Shown: positions 33,614-45,469 of the stretch, one piece after another
Layout of the letters: each line of letters starts with the position of its first letter
Position numbering within the stretch: the stretch's first letter is position 1
From: Vibrio splendidus
GTDB taxonomy: Bacteria > Pseudomonadota > Gammaproteobacteria > Enterobacterales > Vibrionaceae
Length of the DNA stretch: 64,000 nucleotides
NCBI RefSeq assembly: GCF_024347615.1
Contig: NZ_AP025508.1
Coordinates: 1,240,001 to 1,304,000 of the forward strand
Direction of reading: 5' to 3'
The notes under the pieces: generated by a model
Told to the model about the DNA's origin: nothing
Databases searched by the model: none
What the model saw: only the letters and a program-made list of their open reading frames with translations
Translations under genes and position numbers: made by a program

Positions 33614-34666
33614 GTGGAAGTTCGTCATGACTGGACAGTTGCTGAAGTAACAGCACTGCTTGAAAAACCGTTTATGGATTTAATGTTTGAAGCTCAAGTC
33701 GTTCATAGACGGTACCAAGAGCACAACCACGTGCAAGTGAGTACGCTTCTATCGATAAAGACGGGTGCTTGTCCTGAAGATTGTAAGTACTGCCCTCAAA
33801 GTGCTCACTACCGAACGGATGTCGACAAAGAACGCTTAATGGAAGTCGAGCGTGTTTTGGATGCTGCGCTAAAAGCTAAGAATGCGGGCTCAACTCGCTT
33901 TTGTATGGGCGCTGCATGGAAAAACCCGAAAGAGCGCGATATGCCTCACCTTACCGACATGATCAAAGGTGTGAAAGGCATGGGTTTGGAAACCTGTATG
34001 ACACTGGGCATGTTAACGCCCGATCAAGCGGGTGAGTTAGCGGATGCGGGTTTGGATTACTACAACCATAACCTTGATACGTCTCCTGAGTTCTACGGCA
34101 GCATCATTACTACTCGTACTTACCAAGACCGTTTAGATACATTATCTCACGTGCGTGATGCCGGTATGAAAATCTGCTCTGGTGGTATTATTGGTATGGG
34201 CGAAAGCACCAATGACCGTGCCGGCTTACTTGTTGAACTTGCTAACCTTCCTGTACACCCTGAAAGTGTGCCAATCAACATGCTCGTAAAAGTGAAAGGC
34301 ACACCGATGGAAAACGTCGACGATGTTGAGTCTTTCGATTTTATCAAACTGATTGCCATTGCTCGTATCATGATGCCAATGTCTGCGGTTCGTCTATCAG
34401 CGGGTCGTGAGAATATGAATGAACAGATGCAAGCGATGTGCTTCATGGCTGGCGCGAACTCTATCTTCTACGGTTGTATGCTACTGACTACACCAAACCC
34501 AGATGAAGACACGGATATGCAGCTGTTTAAGAAGTTAGGTATTAACAGCCAACAAGTGGCTCAGAAGCCTGATGAAATTCAAGAAAACGAACTGTTAGAT
34601 CAAGTGGTGGAGCGCGTTGCTGCTCGTCCAACGAAAGATGACATGTTCTACGATGCCACTGTTTAA
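33614..34666 (+). CDS. bioB: Biotin synthase
   Basis: A 350-residue radical SAM enzyme that inserts sulfur into dethiobiotin. The 4Fe-4S motif is in [13 protein letters not shown] (CxxxCxxC), and conserved [16 protein letters not shown] and RLSAGR segments follow. I use the GTG at 33614 because AAAGGA lies seven bases before it and the protein then aligns with E. coli BioB; upstream ATG codons would add a non-conserved tail. First gene of bioBFCD. Confidence 0.95.
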   Translation: MEVRHDWTVAEVTALLEKPFMDLMFEAQVVHRRYQEHNHVQVSTLLSIKTGACPEDCKYCPQSAHYRTDVDKERLMEVERVLDAALKAKNAGSTRFCMGAAWKNPKERDMPHLTDMIKGVKGMGLETCMTLGMLTPDQAGELADAGLDYYNHNLDTSPEFYGSIITTRTYQDRLDTLSHVRDAGMKICSGGIIGMGESTNDRAGLLVELANLPVHPESVPINMLVKVKGTPMENVDDVESFDFIKLIAIARIMMPMSAVRLSAGRENMNEQMQAMCFMAGANSIFYGCMLLTTPNPDEDTDMQLFKKLGINSQQVAQKPDEIQENELLDQVVERVAARPTKDDMFYDATV

Positions 34667-35864
34667 ATCTCGCATCAAAAGTGCTCTTGCTCATCGCCGT
34701 GAGCAAGGGTTAACTCGTCAACTTAAGGTGTTAGAAAACAGTAATGGTCCTTTGCTTACGAGCGAAGGTTCTAGCTTCATTAATTTTTCGAGTAATGACT
34801 ATTTAGGATTGGCAAACGATCCTGAGTTGGTGAATGCGTGGCAAACTGGACTTTCCCAATATGGTGCTGGCAGTGCAGCATCGCCATTGGTCACGGGTTT
34901 TAGCCCTGCTCATCGAAATTTAGAGGCTCAGTTGTGTGAATGGCTCGGCTTTGAACGCGCCATTCTCTTCAACTCTGGTTTCAGCGCTAACCAAGCCTTG
35001 TTGTTTTCTCTGCTCGATAAAGACGATTATCTACTGCAAGATAAGCTTAACCACGCATCTCTAATGGAAGCGGGGATGCTTTCTCCTGCGACAATGAAAC
35101 GTTTCAAGCACAACGATACTCAGCACCTCGAGTCTTTACTAAGCCGCTCTCCACAATCGTTAGTCGTGACTGAAGGTGTGTTTAGCATGGATGGCGACAA
35201 AGCGCCTCTTAGCCAGATATTTAACCTGACTAATCGATACGACAGTTGGTTGGCGGTTGATGATGCCCACGGTATTGGCGTATTAGGTGATAAAGGGGCT
35301 GGGAGCTGCAGTGCGGCACAAATCTCACCTGATATCTTGGTGGTGACTTTTGGTAAAGCATTTGGCCTTTCTGGTGCTGCGATTCTTTGTTCGTCAGAGG
35401 TGGGTGACTACTTAACTCAGTTTGCTCGTCATCATGTGTATTCGACAGCGATGCCCCCTTCACAAGCGGTGGCTTTGTCTCATGCTTGTAAGATGATCCA
35501 GACGCAAGAGTGGCGTCGTGAGAAGTTGACAGAATTTGGCGCCCTTTATGCTGAGCAGATGAGTGGCGTGAAAGGCTTTATTGATACTCAGACGCCGATC
35601 AAGCCATTTTTAATCGGCGAAGCCCAAGCTGCACTATCTATTGCTGAAGAGTTAAAGCGCAATCAAGTTTGGGTAACGGCAATAAGGCCACCAACGGTGC
35701 CTATTGGGACTGCTCGTTTACGAATTACGTTAACGGCCAATCACAGTCAGGAACAGATTCTTCAGTTAACTGACTCGTTGCTTCAAGCAATAGAGCGAAG
35801 CAACGACTCTGAAAGCCAACCAAGCATAGAATCAAGCTTTGAATTAAAGAAAGAGGCTCAGTAA
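34653..35864 (+). CDS. bioF: 8-amino-7-oxononanoate synthase
   Basis: A 403-residue PLP enzyme condensing pimeloyl thioester with alanine to KAPA. It shows [22 protein letters not shown] and the PLP lysine in [13 protein letters not shown]. The ATG at 34653 starts [12 protein letters not shown] and overlaps bioB by 14 bases, giving coupling. The C-terminal 20 or so residues ([21 protein letters not shown] region) are polar and variable. Confidence 0.94.
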   Translation: MPLFKSRIKSALAHRREQGLTRQLKVLENSNGPLLTSEGSSFINFSSNDYLGLANDPELVNAWQTGLSQYGAGSAASPLVTGFSPAHRNLEAQLCEWLGFERAILFNSGFSANQALLFSLLDKDDYLLQDKLNHASLMEAGMLSPATMKRFKHNDTQHLESLLSRSPQSLVVTEGVFSMDGDKAPLSQIFNLTNRYDSWLAVDDAHGIGVLGDKGAGSCSAAQISPDILVVTFGKAFGLSGAAILCSSEVGDYLTQFARHHVYSTAMPPSQAVALSHACKMIQTQEWRREKLTEFGALYAEQMSGVKGFIDTQTPIKPFLIGEAQAALSIAEELKRNQVWVTAIRPPTVPIGTARLRITLTANHSQEQILQLTDSLLQAIERSNDSESQPSIESSFELKKEAQ

Positions 35865-36668
35865 ATGTCACAAGAAGCAGTAGTGCATAATTACGTAGGC
35901 CAAGATAAGAGTGCTATTGCCGAAGCCTTCGGTAAAGCAGCGACAACGTATGACAAACACGCTGAATTTCAGCGCGATGTCGGCCACCGACTACTGGATA
36001 AGCTACCGAGAGACCTCTCTGGCTTAAAGGTGCTCGATTTAGGTTGTGGTACTGGCTACTTCTCTGAGCAGATGATAAAGCGTGGTGCTGAAGTGGTGTG
36101 TGCTGACCTTTCTGTTGGAATGTTAGAAAGGGCAGAGCAGCGCTGTGGTGCATCGGTTTATTTATATCAACAAGCCGATGCTGAACAATTGCCGTTTGAA
36201 GATGGGTGTTTTGACATCGTTTTTTCAAGCTTAGCGTTGCAATGGTGTGATGATTTATCCTCACCTTTACAAGAGATGAAGCGCGTTGTAGCGGTTGGTG
36301 GACGTGTTATTTTCTCAACTTTGCTTGATGGATCACTGTTTGAACTGAAAAAGTCGTGGTCCAAAATTGACGCACATCAACACGTTAACCATTTTATTAC
36401 AATCAATCAGGTAAAAATTGCGTTAGCGCAATCTAGCTGTACGGCTCATCAACTAGACTTGCCCACCATCACCGTTTGGTACGACACTGCGTTTGAACTG
36501 ATGCGCGACCTTAAAGGTATCGGCGCTAATCACGTAAGTGGTCGCTCACAAGGTTTAACAAGCCGCCGCATGTTGCAGCTTGTTGAACGGGAATATCGAG
36601 AGTTTAAAAACCATCAAGGTTTCTTGCCAGCAACATATCAAGTTTGTTTAGGGGTTATTCAATTATGA
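35865..36668 (+). CDS. bioC: Malonyl-ACP O-methyltransferase BioC
   Basis: A 267-residue SAM methyltransferase. Motif I is [15 protein letters not shown] (about 57-71), and the [15 protein letters not shown] segment is characteristic of BioC. It methylates malonyl-ACP to start pimelate synthesis on the fatty-acid machinery. It follows the bioF stop directly and overlaps bioD by four bases (ATGA). Confidence 0.94.
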   Translation: MSQEAVVHNYVGQDKSAIAEAFGKAATTYDKHAEFQRDVGHRLLDKLPRDLSGLKVLDLGCGTGYFSEQMIKRGAEVVCADLSVGMLERAEQRCGASVYLYQQADAEQLPFEDGCFDIVFSSLALQWCDDLSSPLQEMKRVVAVGGRVIFSTLLDGSLFELKKSWSKIDAHQHVNHFITINQVKIALAQSSCTAHQLDLPTITVWYDTAFELMRDLKGIGANHVSGRSQGLTSRRMLQLVEREYREFKNHQGFLPATYQVCLGVIQL

Positions 36669-37348
36669 TTGATGCATTATTCATTGCAGGTACGGATACC
36701 GAAGTGGGAAAAACTGTGGTTTCAAAAGCGATTCTTCAAGCTTTGGCCGCACAAGATTTATCAACAATTGGTTATAAGCCAGTTGCAGCTGGGTGTGAAC
36801 AATACCCTGAAGGGTTACGTAACAGTGATGCATTGCACCTTCAAGAAGCTGCGACGCAAGATGTTGCTTACGAAGACGTTAACCCGTATGCATTGTTGCT
36901 ACCATCATCACCTCATATCGCAGCTAAGCATGACGGTGTCGTGGTTGATGAAGCGGTATTATCAGCAAAGTTAGAACAGCATAAACAGAATTCAGACATC
37001 GTTTTAGTTGAAGGTGCTGGTGGCTGGCGTGTTCCGGTTTCAGACGATGAATACTTGTCTAGTTGGGTTAAGAAAGAGCAGCTTCCAGTCGTACTGACGG
37101 TGGGGATTAAGCTTGGCTGTTTGAGCCACGCTTTGTTAACCGCAGAAGCGATTCGTGCAGATGGTCTAAACCTAGTAGGTTGGGTTGCTAACCGCATTAA
37201 TCCAGGCACTGAACATTACGCTGATATTATTGCGATGTTGGAAGACAAGCTAGGTGCGCCAAAGTTAGGTGAAATCCCTTATGTGCCAAAAGCCAAGTCT
37301 AAGAACATTGGTAAGTACATTAATGTACAGCCATTGCTTGATCTCTAA
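36665..37348 (+). CDS. bioD: Dethiobiotin synthetase
   Basis: A 227-residue ATP-dependent carboxylase forming the ureido ring of dethiobiotin. P-loop [12 protein letters not shown] lies at 8-19, and [11 protein letters not shown] is the conserved switch segment. The ATG at 36665 overlaps the bioC stop; an upstream alternative at 36644 lacks support. Last gene of the operon. Confidence 0.95.
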   Translation: MIDALFIAGTDTEVGKTVVSKAILQALAAQDLSTIGYKPVAAGCEQYPEGLRNSDALHLQEAATQDVAYEDVNPYALLLPSSPHIAAKHDGVVVDEAVLSAKLEQHKQNSDIVLVEGAGGWRVPVSDDEYLSSWVKKEQLPVVLTVGIKLGCLSHALLTAEAIRADGLNLVGWVANRINPGTEHYADIIAMLEDKLGAPKLGEIPYVPKAKSKNIGKYINVQPLLDL

Positions 37349-37372
37349 GTTTCAAGTTATGCGTTAAACAAG

Positions 37373-37398
37373 AAAAGGGCTGCGATTGCAGCCCTTTT
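37373..37398 (+). terminator. Intrinsic terminator after bioBFCD
   Basis: AAAAGGGCTGC / GCAGCCCTTTT stem with a GATT loop. Confidence 0.92.
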
Positions 37399-37462
37399 GC
37401 TATGTTAAGCCTTTGACCATAAGTTGATAAACAACCGGTCTTTTAATCCAGCAAGCTTGGGA

Positions 37463-37630
37463 TTAATGTTCTTTTGTAAGTCCCATTAGTGCTTGCTGTG
37501 TTTCTGTGATTTTTGTCTGTGCCGTTTGCGGTGTTAGGATTCCAATCTGCTTTTTCGCTTCTTCTTCAGTAATCCCTAGGTGACAGCACAGTAAATCGAT
37601 AGCCATTTGAGTGTTAGTACCTTCAACCAT
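37463..37630 (-). CDS. Small protein of unknown function, 55 residues
   Basis: It starts MVEGTNTQMAIDLLCCHLGITEEEAKKQ. A perfectly placed AAAGGGA ribosome site seven bases before the ATG supports real translation; an in-frame ATG at 37651 would add seven residues but lacks such a site. The middle (about 8-30) reads like a small helical bundle in which a helix precedes a GITEEEA turn; two adjacent Cys occur at 16-17. No membrane segment or signal. Single gene between bioD and htpX, with its own upstream gap. Function unknown. Confidence 0.7.
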   Translation of the reverse strand: MVEGTNTQMAIDLLCCHLGITEEEAKKQIGILTPQTAQTKITETQQALMGLTKEH

Positions 37631-37907
37631 GATCGTTCCCTTTTTGTACATGGACTAGCCAATAAATCATCTGAGGTCACTGTAAACGGATTGTTATATC
37701 GACACCATACGACTTAGGTCTAATAGACCGCGATTAACTCAGCTACAATCTCGTAATCAAATGTTGCAATTTAATGCTTAACCTTGTTTTCTTAATCTAA
37801 GACTATATGTATAAGTAAGTATAAGTCTTCAAGGTTGGAATAAATTGCTGTCTGCCTTGTCTATAACAATAAGTTTTATAAAAACAGCTTTCATGCGGAG
37901 ATAAGTA

Positions 37908-38771
37908 ATGAAGCGAGTAATGTTGTTCCTTGCAACCAACCTTGCGGTTGTATTGGTACTAAGTGTTGTTCTTAATATTGTATATGCAGTCACAGGTATG
38001 CAACCAGGAAGCCTCTCAGGCTTGCTGTTAATGGCTGCGGTATTTGGCTTTGGTGGCTCATTCATCTCATTAATGATGTCAAAGAAAATGGCGCTACGCT
38101 CTGTAGGCGGCATGGTCATTGAGAGCCCACGTAACGAAACAGAACATTGGTTGATGGAGACGGTAAGCCGTCAATCTCAACAAGTTGGTATTGGTATGCC
38201 AACAGTGGCGATCTACGACTCACCAGACATCAACGCCTTCGCGACAGGTGCTAAGCGTGACGATTCATTGGTAGCGGTATCAACAGGTCTGCTACACAAC
38301 ATGACGCGTGACGAAGCTGAAGCGGTATTAGCGCATGAAGTGAGCCACATCGCGAATGGCGATATGGTGACCATGACGTTAATGCAAGGTGTCGTGAACA
38401 CGTTCGTTATCTTCCTATCTCGTTTCATCGCCAACATTGTTGCGTCGAATGACAACGAAGAAGAGGGTGGCAGCAACATGATGGTGTACTTCGGTGTGTC
38501 TATGGTGTTGGAATTGGTATTTGGTTTCTTAGCAAGCTTCATTACGATGTGGTACAGCCGTCATCGTGAATTCCATGCTGATGCAGGTGCAGCAAACCTA
38601 GTGGGTAAAGAGAAGATGATTGCAGCGCTAGAGCGTTTAAAGGTGAGCCACGAGCCACAACTAGAAGGTTCTATGATGGCATTTGGTATCAACGGCAAGA
38701 AATCGCTTACTGAGCTTCTGATGAGCCACCCACCACTAGACAAGCGTATTGCGTCTTTACGTAACATGTAA
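37908..38771 (+). CDS. htpX: Membrane zinc protease HtpX
   Basis: A 287-residue M48 peptidase. Two N-terminal membrane helices (about 4-28 and 35-58) precede the active-site HEVSH at 143-147, with the third zinc ligand expected in the [10 protein letters not shown] segment. Two more helices lie around 155-220. It degrades misfolded inner-membrane proteins with FtsH. CGGAGATAAGTA precedes the ATG. I see no clear heat-shock promoter upstream. Confidence 0.96.
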   Translation: MKRVMLFLATNLAVVLVLSVVLNIVYAVTGMQPGSLSGLLLMAAVFGFGGSFISLMMSKKMALRSVGGMVIESPRNETEHWLMETVSRQSQQVGIGMPTVAIYDSPDINAFATGAKRDDSLVAVSTGLLHNMTRDEAEAVLAHEVSHIANGDMVTMTLMQGVVNTFVIFLSRFIANIVASNDNEEEGGSNMMVYFGVSMVLELVFGFLASFITMWYSRHREFHADAGAANLVGKEKMIAALERLKVSHEPQLEGSMMAFGINGKKSLTELLMSHPPLDKRIASLRNM

Positions 38772-38814
38772 TTTCTAACACAAGCTGCTGTCGTTAAGTG
38801 GCAATATGTATTCT

Positions 38815-38841
38815 AAAGGCTTCCTTCGGGAGGCCTTTTTT
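38815..38841 (+). terminator. Intrinsic terminator after htpX
   Basis: AAAGGC-TCC / GGA-GCCTTT stem with a TTCG tetraloop and T6. Confidence 0.9.
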
Positions 38842-39035
38842 GATCTTGTCATTCAAGAAAGTAAGTCTCAGGGGGATATGTGTCCAAGAGATATGATAGA
38901 GGGTTACTGGTGATGAAGCGTTACGATATTCATTGGTTGATATCGCACGGGCTGATATGAGCAGGGCAATTAGGCGGGATGGCTTTGTATTATTTTGCTA
39001 ACGACTCTTGTGCTCAATACACTTTGTTCCGCTCA
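38842..39035. other. Gap between the htpX and purB terminators
   Basis: About 190 bases between two converging terminators (321 bases from htpX to purB in all). I see no gene, promoter or repeat. A 15-codon frame starting at 38913 has no ribosome site and is not called. Confidence 0.5.
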
Positions 39036-39064
39036 ACAAAAAGGCTTCCACATGGGAAGCCTTA
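39036..39064 (-). terminator. Terminator after purB
   Basis: On the minus strand, AAGGCTTCCC / GGAAGCCTT type stem followed by TTTTTG. Confidence 0.9.
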
Positions 39065-39092
39065 GTCTATTCTGTGATTCGAACTTCGAACC

Positions 39093-40502
<1,410 letters not shown>

Positions 40503-40577
40503 TTATACCAGCAACAATCTCAATTGTCACGCATATTGCGCAATCGTTTGCGTTGAAATTGTGTTGGTACAACAAAC

Positions 40578-40602
40578 AAGCTCGCGACGAGGCGCGAGCT
40601 AA
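40578..40602 (-). terminator. Hairpin between hflD and purB
   Basis: AGCTCGCG / CGCGAGCT stem. On the minus strand it is followed by TTGTTTGTTG, a broken T tract, so it may only partly terminate. Confidence 0.6.
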
Positions 40603-40606
40603 TAAA

Positions 40607-41224
40607 TTACATGCGAGCTAGCAGGATTTGAGCCTGCTCGATCATCTTCTTGCGACCGAAGATAAGGTGGCGACGTTTACCGCCAACTTGACGCCATAAC
40701 ACAGCGCTTCGAATTCCTGATAGCAGCAGAGCACGAACCTTATGCTGGCTCGATGTCTGTTGAAGTACTGCTGGCGTACCAGAAACCTGAATACGAGGGC
40801 CAATAGGGCTCACTACATCTAAGTAGATGCTCGCAAGGTTGCTGATCATTTGCTCGTCAAACAGATCGAAGTGCTCAGTTTGACGCTCTGCAGTTTGAAT
40901 ACGATCGCCAAGCTGTGACATAGAGTCATTGCGAGCAGATAGTTTACGTTCAAGCGCCATCAGGCTGATGATGTAGCGAGTAATGTCGCTACCAGCAGGA
41001 GTACTGTCGATACCTTTTACTAAGCATTCAAGGCCTAGCTTTAGGTTCGCCTCACGGCCAAATACACCCACAGTGTTCGCTGGGTTAGTATTTAAAATGG
41101 CATTGAGTGAAGCTTCGAAGGCATCTTTATCACAACGGCCGTCTTTCGCTACTTGTTGAACCAAAGCTACAGCTTGGCAAATTCCAGCGAAAGCAATAGT
41201 ACGGTCATAAAGTGTATTAGCCAC
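40607..41224 (-). CDS. hflD: High-frequency lysogenization protein HflD
   Basis: 205 residues, all helical and without signal or membrane segment, matching HflD across its length ([59 protein letters not shown]). In E. coli it binds phage lambda CII; its cellular role is not settled. The mnmA-hflD-purB order is widely conserved. Confidence 0.95.
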   Translation of the reverse strand: MANTLYDRTIAFAGICQAVALVQQVAKDGRCDKDAFEASLNAILNTNPANTVGVFGREANLKLGLECLVKGIDSTPAGSDITRYIISLMALERKLSARNDSMSQLGDRIQTAERQTEHFDLFDEQMISNLASIYLDVVSPIGPRIQVSGTPAVLQQTSSQHKVRALLLSGIRSAVLWRQVGGKRRHLIFGRKKMIEQAQILLARM

Positions 41225-41265
41225 GTAGTAACTCCTAGTTGTTTTCTATCGTTTTGTTTGATTAG

Positions 41266-42402
41266 TTAGATGCGTTTTTCGATGATACCACCACCAAGAC
41301 AGACTTCATCTTGGTAGAACACAGCCGACTGGCCTGGCGTTACAGCGATTTGCGGCTCATCGAAGATAACCTTAATGTTATCATCGTCAATTGGGATGAT
41401 TGTACAAGGAATATCGGTTTGACGGTAACGTGTTTTTACCGTGCATGTCATAACTTCAGTAATTGGTGTGCGATTAACCCAATGAAGCTGAGAAGCGATC
41501 AAACCTTCTGATTTTAAAAGAGGGTGGTCTTTACCTTGTACCGCGATCAGAACATTACGTTTAAGGTCTTTTTCACCAACAAACCATGGGTCTTCATTAC
41601 CGCCGCCGCCTTTGGTGCCACCGATATGCAGGCCTTTACGTTGACCTAGCGTGTGGTACATCAAACCTTGGTGTTGACCAATAACTTGGCCTTCAGGTGT
41701 CTCGATGTTACCTGGTTGAGCCGGTAGATATTTGCCAAGGAATTCTGTGAACTTACGCTCACCAATAAAGCAGATACCTGTTGAGTCTTTTTTCTTCGCT
41801 GTGATCAAGTCTTGCTCTTCAGCAATGCGTCGCACTTCAGGCTTCTCTAATTCACCAACTGGGAATAGGCTGCGTGCCACTTGATCTGAACTTAGCGTAT
41901 ATAGGAAATAGCTTTGGTCTTTGTTGCCGTCTAAGCCACGCAGCATTTCTGGTTTTACGCCAGCATCGAGCTCTTCTTGTGTTGGGAAAGTACGACGAAC
42001 ATAGTGACCCATCGCGATGTAGTCTGCGTCTAATACTTCATCCGCAAACTCTAAGAATGCTTTGAATTTGATTTCTTTGTTACAAAGGATATCTGGGTTC
42101 GGTGTACGACCCGCTTTGTATTCTTCAAGAAAGTACTCGAATACATTATCCCAGTACTCTGCTGCAAAGTTGATAGTGTGAAGGTGGATACCTAGTTTGT
42201 CACATACCGCTTGAGCATCAGCAAGGTCTTCAGCTGCCGTGCAGTATTCTTCGTTATCGTCTTCTTCCCAGTTTTTCATGAAAAGGCCTTCTACCTGATA
42301 GCCTTGTTGCTGAAGAAGATACGCCGATACTGACGAATCTACACCGCCGGACATACCGACAATTACTTTCTTTTCGCTGTTTCCAGAGCTGATATCTGAC
42401 AT
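41266..42402 (-). CDS. mnmA: tRNA 2-thiouridylase MnmA
   Basis: A 378-residue enzyme that thiolates U34 of tRNA-Lys, -Glu and -Gln. The PP-loop [12 protein letters not shown] lies at 17-28. The NKDQSYFL segment and the catalytic Cys in [11 protein letters not shown] are present, and the other active-site Cys is expected near [12 protein letters not shown]. First gene of the leftward operon. Confidence 0.97.
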   Translation of the reverse strand: MSDISSGNSEKKVIVGMSGGVDSSVSAYLLQQQGYQVEGLFMKNWEEDDNEEYCTAAEDLADAQAVCDKLGIHLHTINFAAEYWDNVFEYFLEEYKAGRTPNPDILCNKEIKFKAFLEFADEVLDADYIAMGHYVRRTFPTQEELDAGVKPEMLRGLDGNKDQSYFLYTLSSDQVARSLFPVGELEKPEVRRIAEEQDLITAKKKDSTGICFIGERKFTEFLGKYLPAQPGNIETPEGQVIGQHQGLMYHTLGQRKGLHIGGTKGGGGNEDPWFVGEKDLKRNVLIAVQGKDHPLLKSEGLIASQLHWVNRTPITEVMTCTVKTRYRQTDIPCTIIPIDDDNIKVIFDEPQIAVTPGQSAVFYQDEVCLGGGIIEKRI

Positions 42403-42605
42403 GTCTAAACACCGTTACTATTACTTGGTCGCAGATTCTAACAGAAAGAGAAACACCGCGACAGATCCGAGACCGGAATCACAGTTTCATTTGCACAAAT
42501 ATTGCGCTGAATTCGTTAGAGAATCGCATGAACGCGAGGAGACTCGCTAGGATGTCAGATCTATATGTGGCATAGTCGCTCGAAATCCAAGACCTGAGAT
42601 AAAAA

Positions 42606-42875
42606 ATGTCTGAACAAAATGAGTTTATGCAAGAAGAACAGTTGATCGAGATTATCGAAAACCAACTTGAAGATGGCCAACCTGTGAAAGTGAAAGAGAC
42701 GCTGATGCGTTTAATGATGACAGGTACTCCTCGTGAAGAGGCGATTGCGGCTATGGCATGTGCATTGGCTATTGAAGTATTTGATGTAATGAAAAACGGC
42801 GCTGAGTTTAATCAAAAACGTTACGCCGAGCATTTGGGTATGCTACCTGACTTAAGCTTTATGGAAGGCGAATAA
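42606..42875 (+). CDS. Conserved hypothetical protein, 89 residues
   Basis: Acidic, helical and soluble: MSEQNEFMQEEQLIEIIENQ at the start and LPDLSFMEGE at the end, with a central PREEAIAAMACALAIEVFDVMKNG helix. No known motif and no clear Shine-Dalgarno site (AGATAAAAA precedes the ATG). It lies between mnmA, from which it diverges, and gsk. A stand-alone gene by context; function unknown. Confidence 0.75.
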   Translation: MSEQNEFMQEEQLIEIIENQLEDGQPVKVKETLMRLMMTGTPREEAIAAMACALAIEVFDVMKNGAEFNQKRYAEHLGMLPDLSFMEGE

Positions 42876-42977
42876 AAAAATAGCCTAGCAAACGTTTGCT
42901 ATAGTTTGAAAGATTGCCGCGTTAAATATAGCGCGGTAGAATCCGCCACCTATTTCCCCTTGACTTAGACTAGCCTT

Positions 42978-44282
42978 ATGAAATTCCCTGGACAACGTAA
43001 ATCAAAGCACTATTTTCCGGTTCACGCTCGTGACCCTTTAGTAAGCCAAGCTCAAACTAGCAAAAGAATGTCACGTACTCATATTATCGGTATTGACCAA
43101 ACTTTGGTGGATATTGAAGCGAAAGTGAGTTCTGAGCTAATCGAAAAATATGGCCTAAGTAAGGGACACTCACTGGTTATTGGTGATGAAGCTGCTGAAT
43201 CCTTGTATCAAGAATTAAAAGAACAGTGCCTGATTACCAATGAATACGCTGGTGGCACAATTGGTAATACATTACACAACTATTCAGTACTTGCGGATGA
43301 CCGTTCAACGCTATTGGGTGTAATGAGCCAAGATATTAAGATTGGTAGCTACGGTTACCGCTATTTATGTAATACATCAAGCAGAATGGATCTGAACCAT
43401 TTACAAGGGGTAGATGGCGCAATTGGTCGCTGCTTTGCATTAATTACAGAAGATGGTGAACGTACTTTCGCAATTAGCGAAGGACAAATGAACCAATTAA
43501 AACCAGAAAGCATCCCTGAGAAAATTTTCAAAAGTGCTTCTGCTTTAGTGTTAACGGCGTATTTAGTTCGTTGTAAACCAGGTGACCCTATGCCTGAAGC
43601 AACAATGAAAGCGATCGAATACGCGAAGAAATACGATGTGCCTGTTGTTTTAACTCTTGGTACTAAGTTCGTTATTCAAGATGATCCAGAGTTCTGGAAA
43701 GATTTCCTTGAACAGCACGTCACCGTTGTTGCAATGAATGAAGACGAAGCTGAAGCCTTAACAGGAGAAAGCGATCCGCTTGCTGCTTCAGACAAAGCAC
43801 TAGAGTGGGTAGACTTAGTTCTATGTACGGCAGGCCCTGTTGGCTTATTCATGGCGGGTTATACTGAAGACGCGGTCAAGCGTGAAACTTCATTGCCGTT
43901 GTTACCAGGCTCGATTGCAGAATTTAACCGCTATGAGTTTAGCCGCCCTGCACATAAAGAGTTATGTGACAACCCAACGAAAATCTATTCGCATATCGCA
44001 CCTTACATGGGTGGTCCAGAAAAGATCAAGAATACCAATGGTGCAGGGGATGCGGCGCTGTCGGCTTTATTACATGATATGGCAGCAAATAAATATCATA
44101 AAGAAAATGTACCGAATTCTAGCAAGCACCAACATGCATTTTTAACGTATTCATCTTTCTCACAAGTTTGTAAATATTCAAACCGTGCAAGTTATGAAGT
44201 GTTGGTTCAGCACTCTCCTCGCTTGTCTCGTGGCCTTCCTGAAAGAGAAGACAGTCTAGAAGAAGCATACTGGGAAAGATAA
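42978..44282 (+). CDS. gsk: Inosine/guanosine kinase
   Basis: A 434-residue PfkB-family kinase phosphorylating inosine and guanosine. The early glycine pair (EYAGGTIGNTLHNYS, about 93-107) and the C-terminal anion-hole/catalytic NTNGAGDAALSALLH motif are typical. Length agrees with E. coli Gsk. The AT-rich codon use in the last third is mildly different from the neighbours. Followed by a strong terminator. Confidence 0.95.
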   Translation: MKFPGQRKSKHYFPVHARDPLVSQAQTSKRMSRTHIIGIDQTLVDIEAKVSSELIEKYGLSKGHSLVIGDEAAESLYQELKEQCLITNEYAGGTIGNTLHNYSVLADDRSTLLGVMSQDIKIGSYGYRYLCNTSSRMDLNHLQGVDGAIGRCFALITEDGERTFAISEGQMNQLKPESIPEKIFKSASALVLTAYLVRCKPGDPMPEATMKAIEYAKKYDVPVVLTLGTKFVIQDDPEFWKDFLEQHVTVVAMNEDEAEALTGESDPLAASDKALEWVDLVLCTAGPVGLFMAGYTEDAVKRETSLPLLPGSIAEFNRYEFSRPAHKELCDNPTKIYSHIAPYMGGPEKIKNTNGAGDAALSALLHDMAANKYHKENVPNSSKHQHAFLTYSSFSQVCKYSNRASYEVLVQHSPRLSRGLPEREDSLEEAYWER

Positions 44283-44325
44283 GATATTTTTATCTTTTTC
44301 ATTTATATTTCTAATAGTGAAATAT

Positions 44326-44354
44326 AAAAAAGGCTCCGAAAGGAGCCTTTTTTG
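44326..44354 (+). terminator. Terminator after gsk
   Basis: AAAAAAGGCTCC / GGAGCCTTTTTT stem with a GAAA tetraloop; works in both orientations in principle. Confidence 0.93.
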
Positions 44355-44454
44355 TTTCTGAATATATTGAAGCCGTAAATAATACTTTAGTCGACTTAAT
44401 ATTAATTCTATTGCTTAGTGTTTTATTGATTATTCACTTAGCAAACACGATGCC

Positions 44455-44865
44455 TTAAAGAGCAAACTCTTCTAGAGATTTACCAGCATCTAGTTGTTCT
44501 TGGATAGCTGAAGGCGTACGGCCTTGACCTGTCCAAGTTTTCTCGTCGCCGTTTGCGTCTACGTATTTGTATTTCGCTGGGCGAGGAGCGCGTTTAGCTT
44601 TAGTTGTTTTAGATTTTGCTTCACCAGAAAGTGCAGCAATAAGATCTGCAACATCAATTCCGTCTTTTGCAATTTGTTCAGCAATAGCAGAAAGCTTAGC
44701 TTCTTGCTCTGCTTTAGCTGCACGTTCTTCAGCTTCAGACTCTTGACGCTCTTGTACAACAATAGTCAGCTTGTCTAGCGCTTCTTCAAGTTGCTCAAGA
44801 GTTAATTCACGTGAGAACGCACGAAGGCTGCGGATATTTAATAGTGTTTTTGTTAATTCAGACAT
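44455..44865 (-). CDS. hns: Histone-like nucleoid-structuring protein H-NS
   Basis: 136 residues. The N-terminal oligomerisation coiled coil (about 1-65, LRAFSRELTLEQLEEALDKL) and the C-terminal DNA-binding domain (TWTGQGRTPSAIQEQLDAGKSLEEFAL; the TGQGRTP loop matches the (Q/R)GR minor-groove hook) are both complete. It silences AT-rich genes. I chose the ATG at 44865: the protein then begins MSELTKTLLNIRS and GGGA sits six bases upstream; earlier in-frame ATG and TTG codons lie at 44877 and 44880. Confidence 0.96.
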   Translation of the reverse strand: MSELTKTLLNIRSLRAFSRELTLEQLEEALDKLTIVVQERQESEAEERAAKAEQEAKLSAIAEQIAKDGIDVADLIAALSGEAKSKTTKAKRAPRPAKYKYVDANGDEKTWTGQGRTPSAIQEQLDAGKSLEEFAL

Positions 44866-44880
44866 GATATTTCCCATCAA

Positions 44881-45236
44881 GGTAAACTAAATAATCCTCC
44901 TAATAATAAACAGAGCCTAGGAATAAAACAAATAGTATTTCTTGTATTGGTTATTTAAATATAAAAGTGAGATGAATAGTTGAAAAAGAAACGACTCACT
45001 TTTGATGAATTTATAATAATTATTAAGATTATCTTAAAAATCGATATGTGACTGGTGGAGTAATTGTTATATGTAGACTATTTTTTTATTGATTAGTTCA
45101 TTAACAAAAAGACATTTTTGTCGGAATGATATGTTGCATTGTTGCTCTTGATGGGTACAATTGCGGCTACCTGATGCGATGCTTTGGTTAATTTGTTGTT
45201 AAACTCTGGTTTACACAGTTAATAATGTTATCGCAC
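44881..45236. other. AT-rich regulatory gap between hns and the lysine riboswitch
   Basis: About 356 bases, strongly AT-rich near hns (44930-45110), as expected for H-NS autoregulation. An AGGAGG sequence on the minus strand (44896-44901) lies 30 bases upstream of the chosen hns start. Toward the right end a promoter for the riboswitch transcript must lie near 45190-45230 (candidate elements TTGTTG and TAATAAT), but I cannot assign it firmly. No open frame of note. Confidence 0.45.
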
Positions 45237-45400
45237 GTAGAGGCGCAATTATAAAAAGTAGTTTTCGTTGGGGTGATGCCAATGAGCGGGAATGAAAGGT
45301 CTAATTGCCGAAGTAAATTGTATATCTAAGCAATTTGCTGGGGTTGTGCTCAATAGGTACAACACTGCCATAGTCTTAATTTTAAACTATGGAGCGCTAC
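45237..45400 (+). promoter_or_regulatory. Lysine riboswitch (L box) aptamer
   Basis: The conserved lysine-aptamer core is present in order: GTAGAGGCGC (45237), AAAAGTAG, GTGATGCC, AATGAAAGG, TTGCCGAAG, TTGCTGGGG and ACACTGCC, closing with GGAGCGCTAC (45391-45400). The five helices can be drawn: P1 GTAG/CTAC, P2 AATTA/TAATT, P3 AAATTG/CAATTT, P4 GTTGT/ACAAC and P5 CCATAG/CTATGG. Lysine binding should shut off the downstream transporter. The expression platform (45401-45519) holds two hairpins, at 45411-45429 and 45451-45469, but its mode is not clear. Confidence 0.95.
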
Positions 45401-45450
45401 TGTAGGGTTGGGTGAAGTGTTCACTTCCCTTTCGCTTAGTTCAACATGAG

Positions 45451-45469
45451 CTTGATAAGTCGTATCAAG
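45451..45469 (+). repeat. Hairpin in the riboswitch expression platform
   Basis: CTTGATA / TATCAAG with an AGTCG loop, extendable by A-U and G-U pairs, followed by TTTGTCTG. It could be a weak terminator or an anti-sequestering element. Confidence 0.55.

Noticed and set aside
37780..37907. Heat-shock (sigma-32) promoter before htpX
   Set aside because: No convincing CTTGAA...CCCCAT pair at proper spacing could be found.
38913..38960. Short frame MKRYDIHWLISHGLI between htpX and purB
   Set aside because: No ribosome site and only 15 codons between two terminators; unsupported as a gene.
39071..39088. tRNA-like GATTCGAACTTCGAACC segment
   Set aside because: It resembles a T-arm fragment, but no acceptor, D or anticodon stem can be formed around it and it adjoins the purB 3' end.
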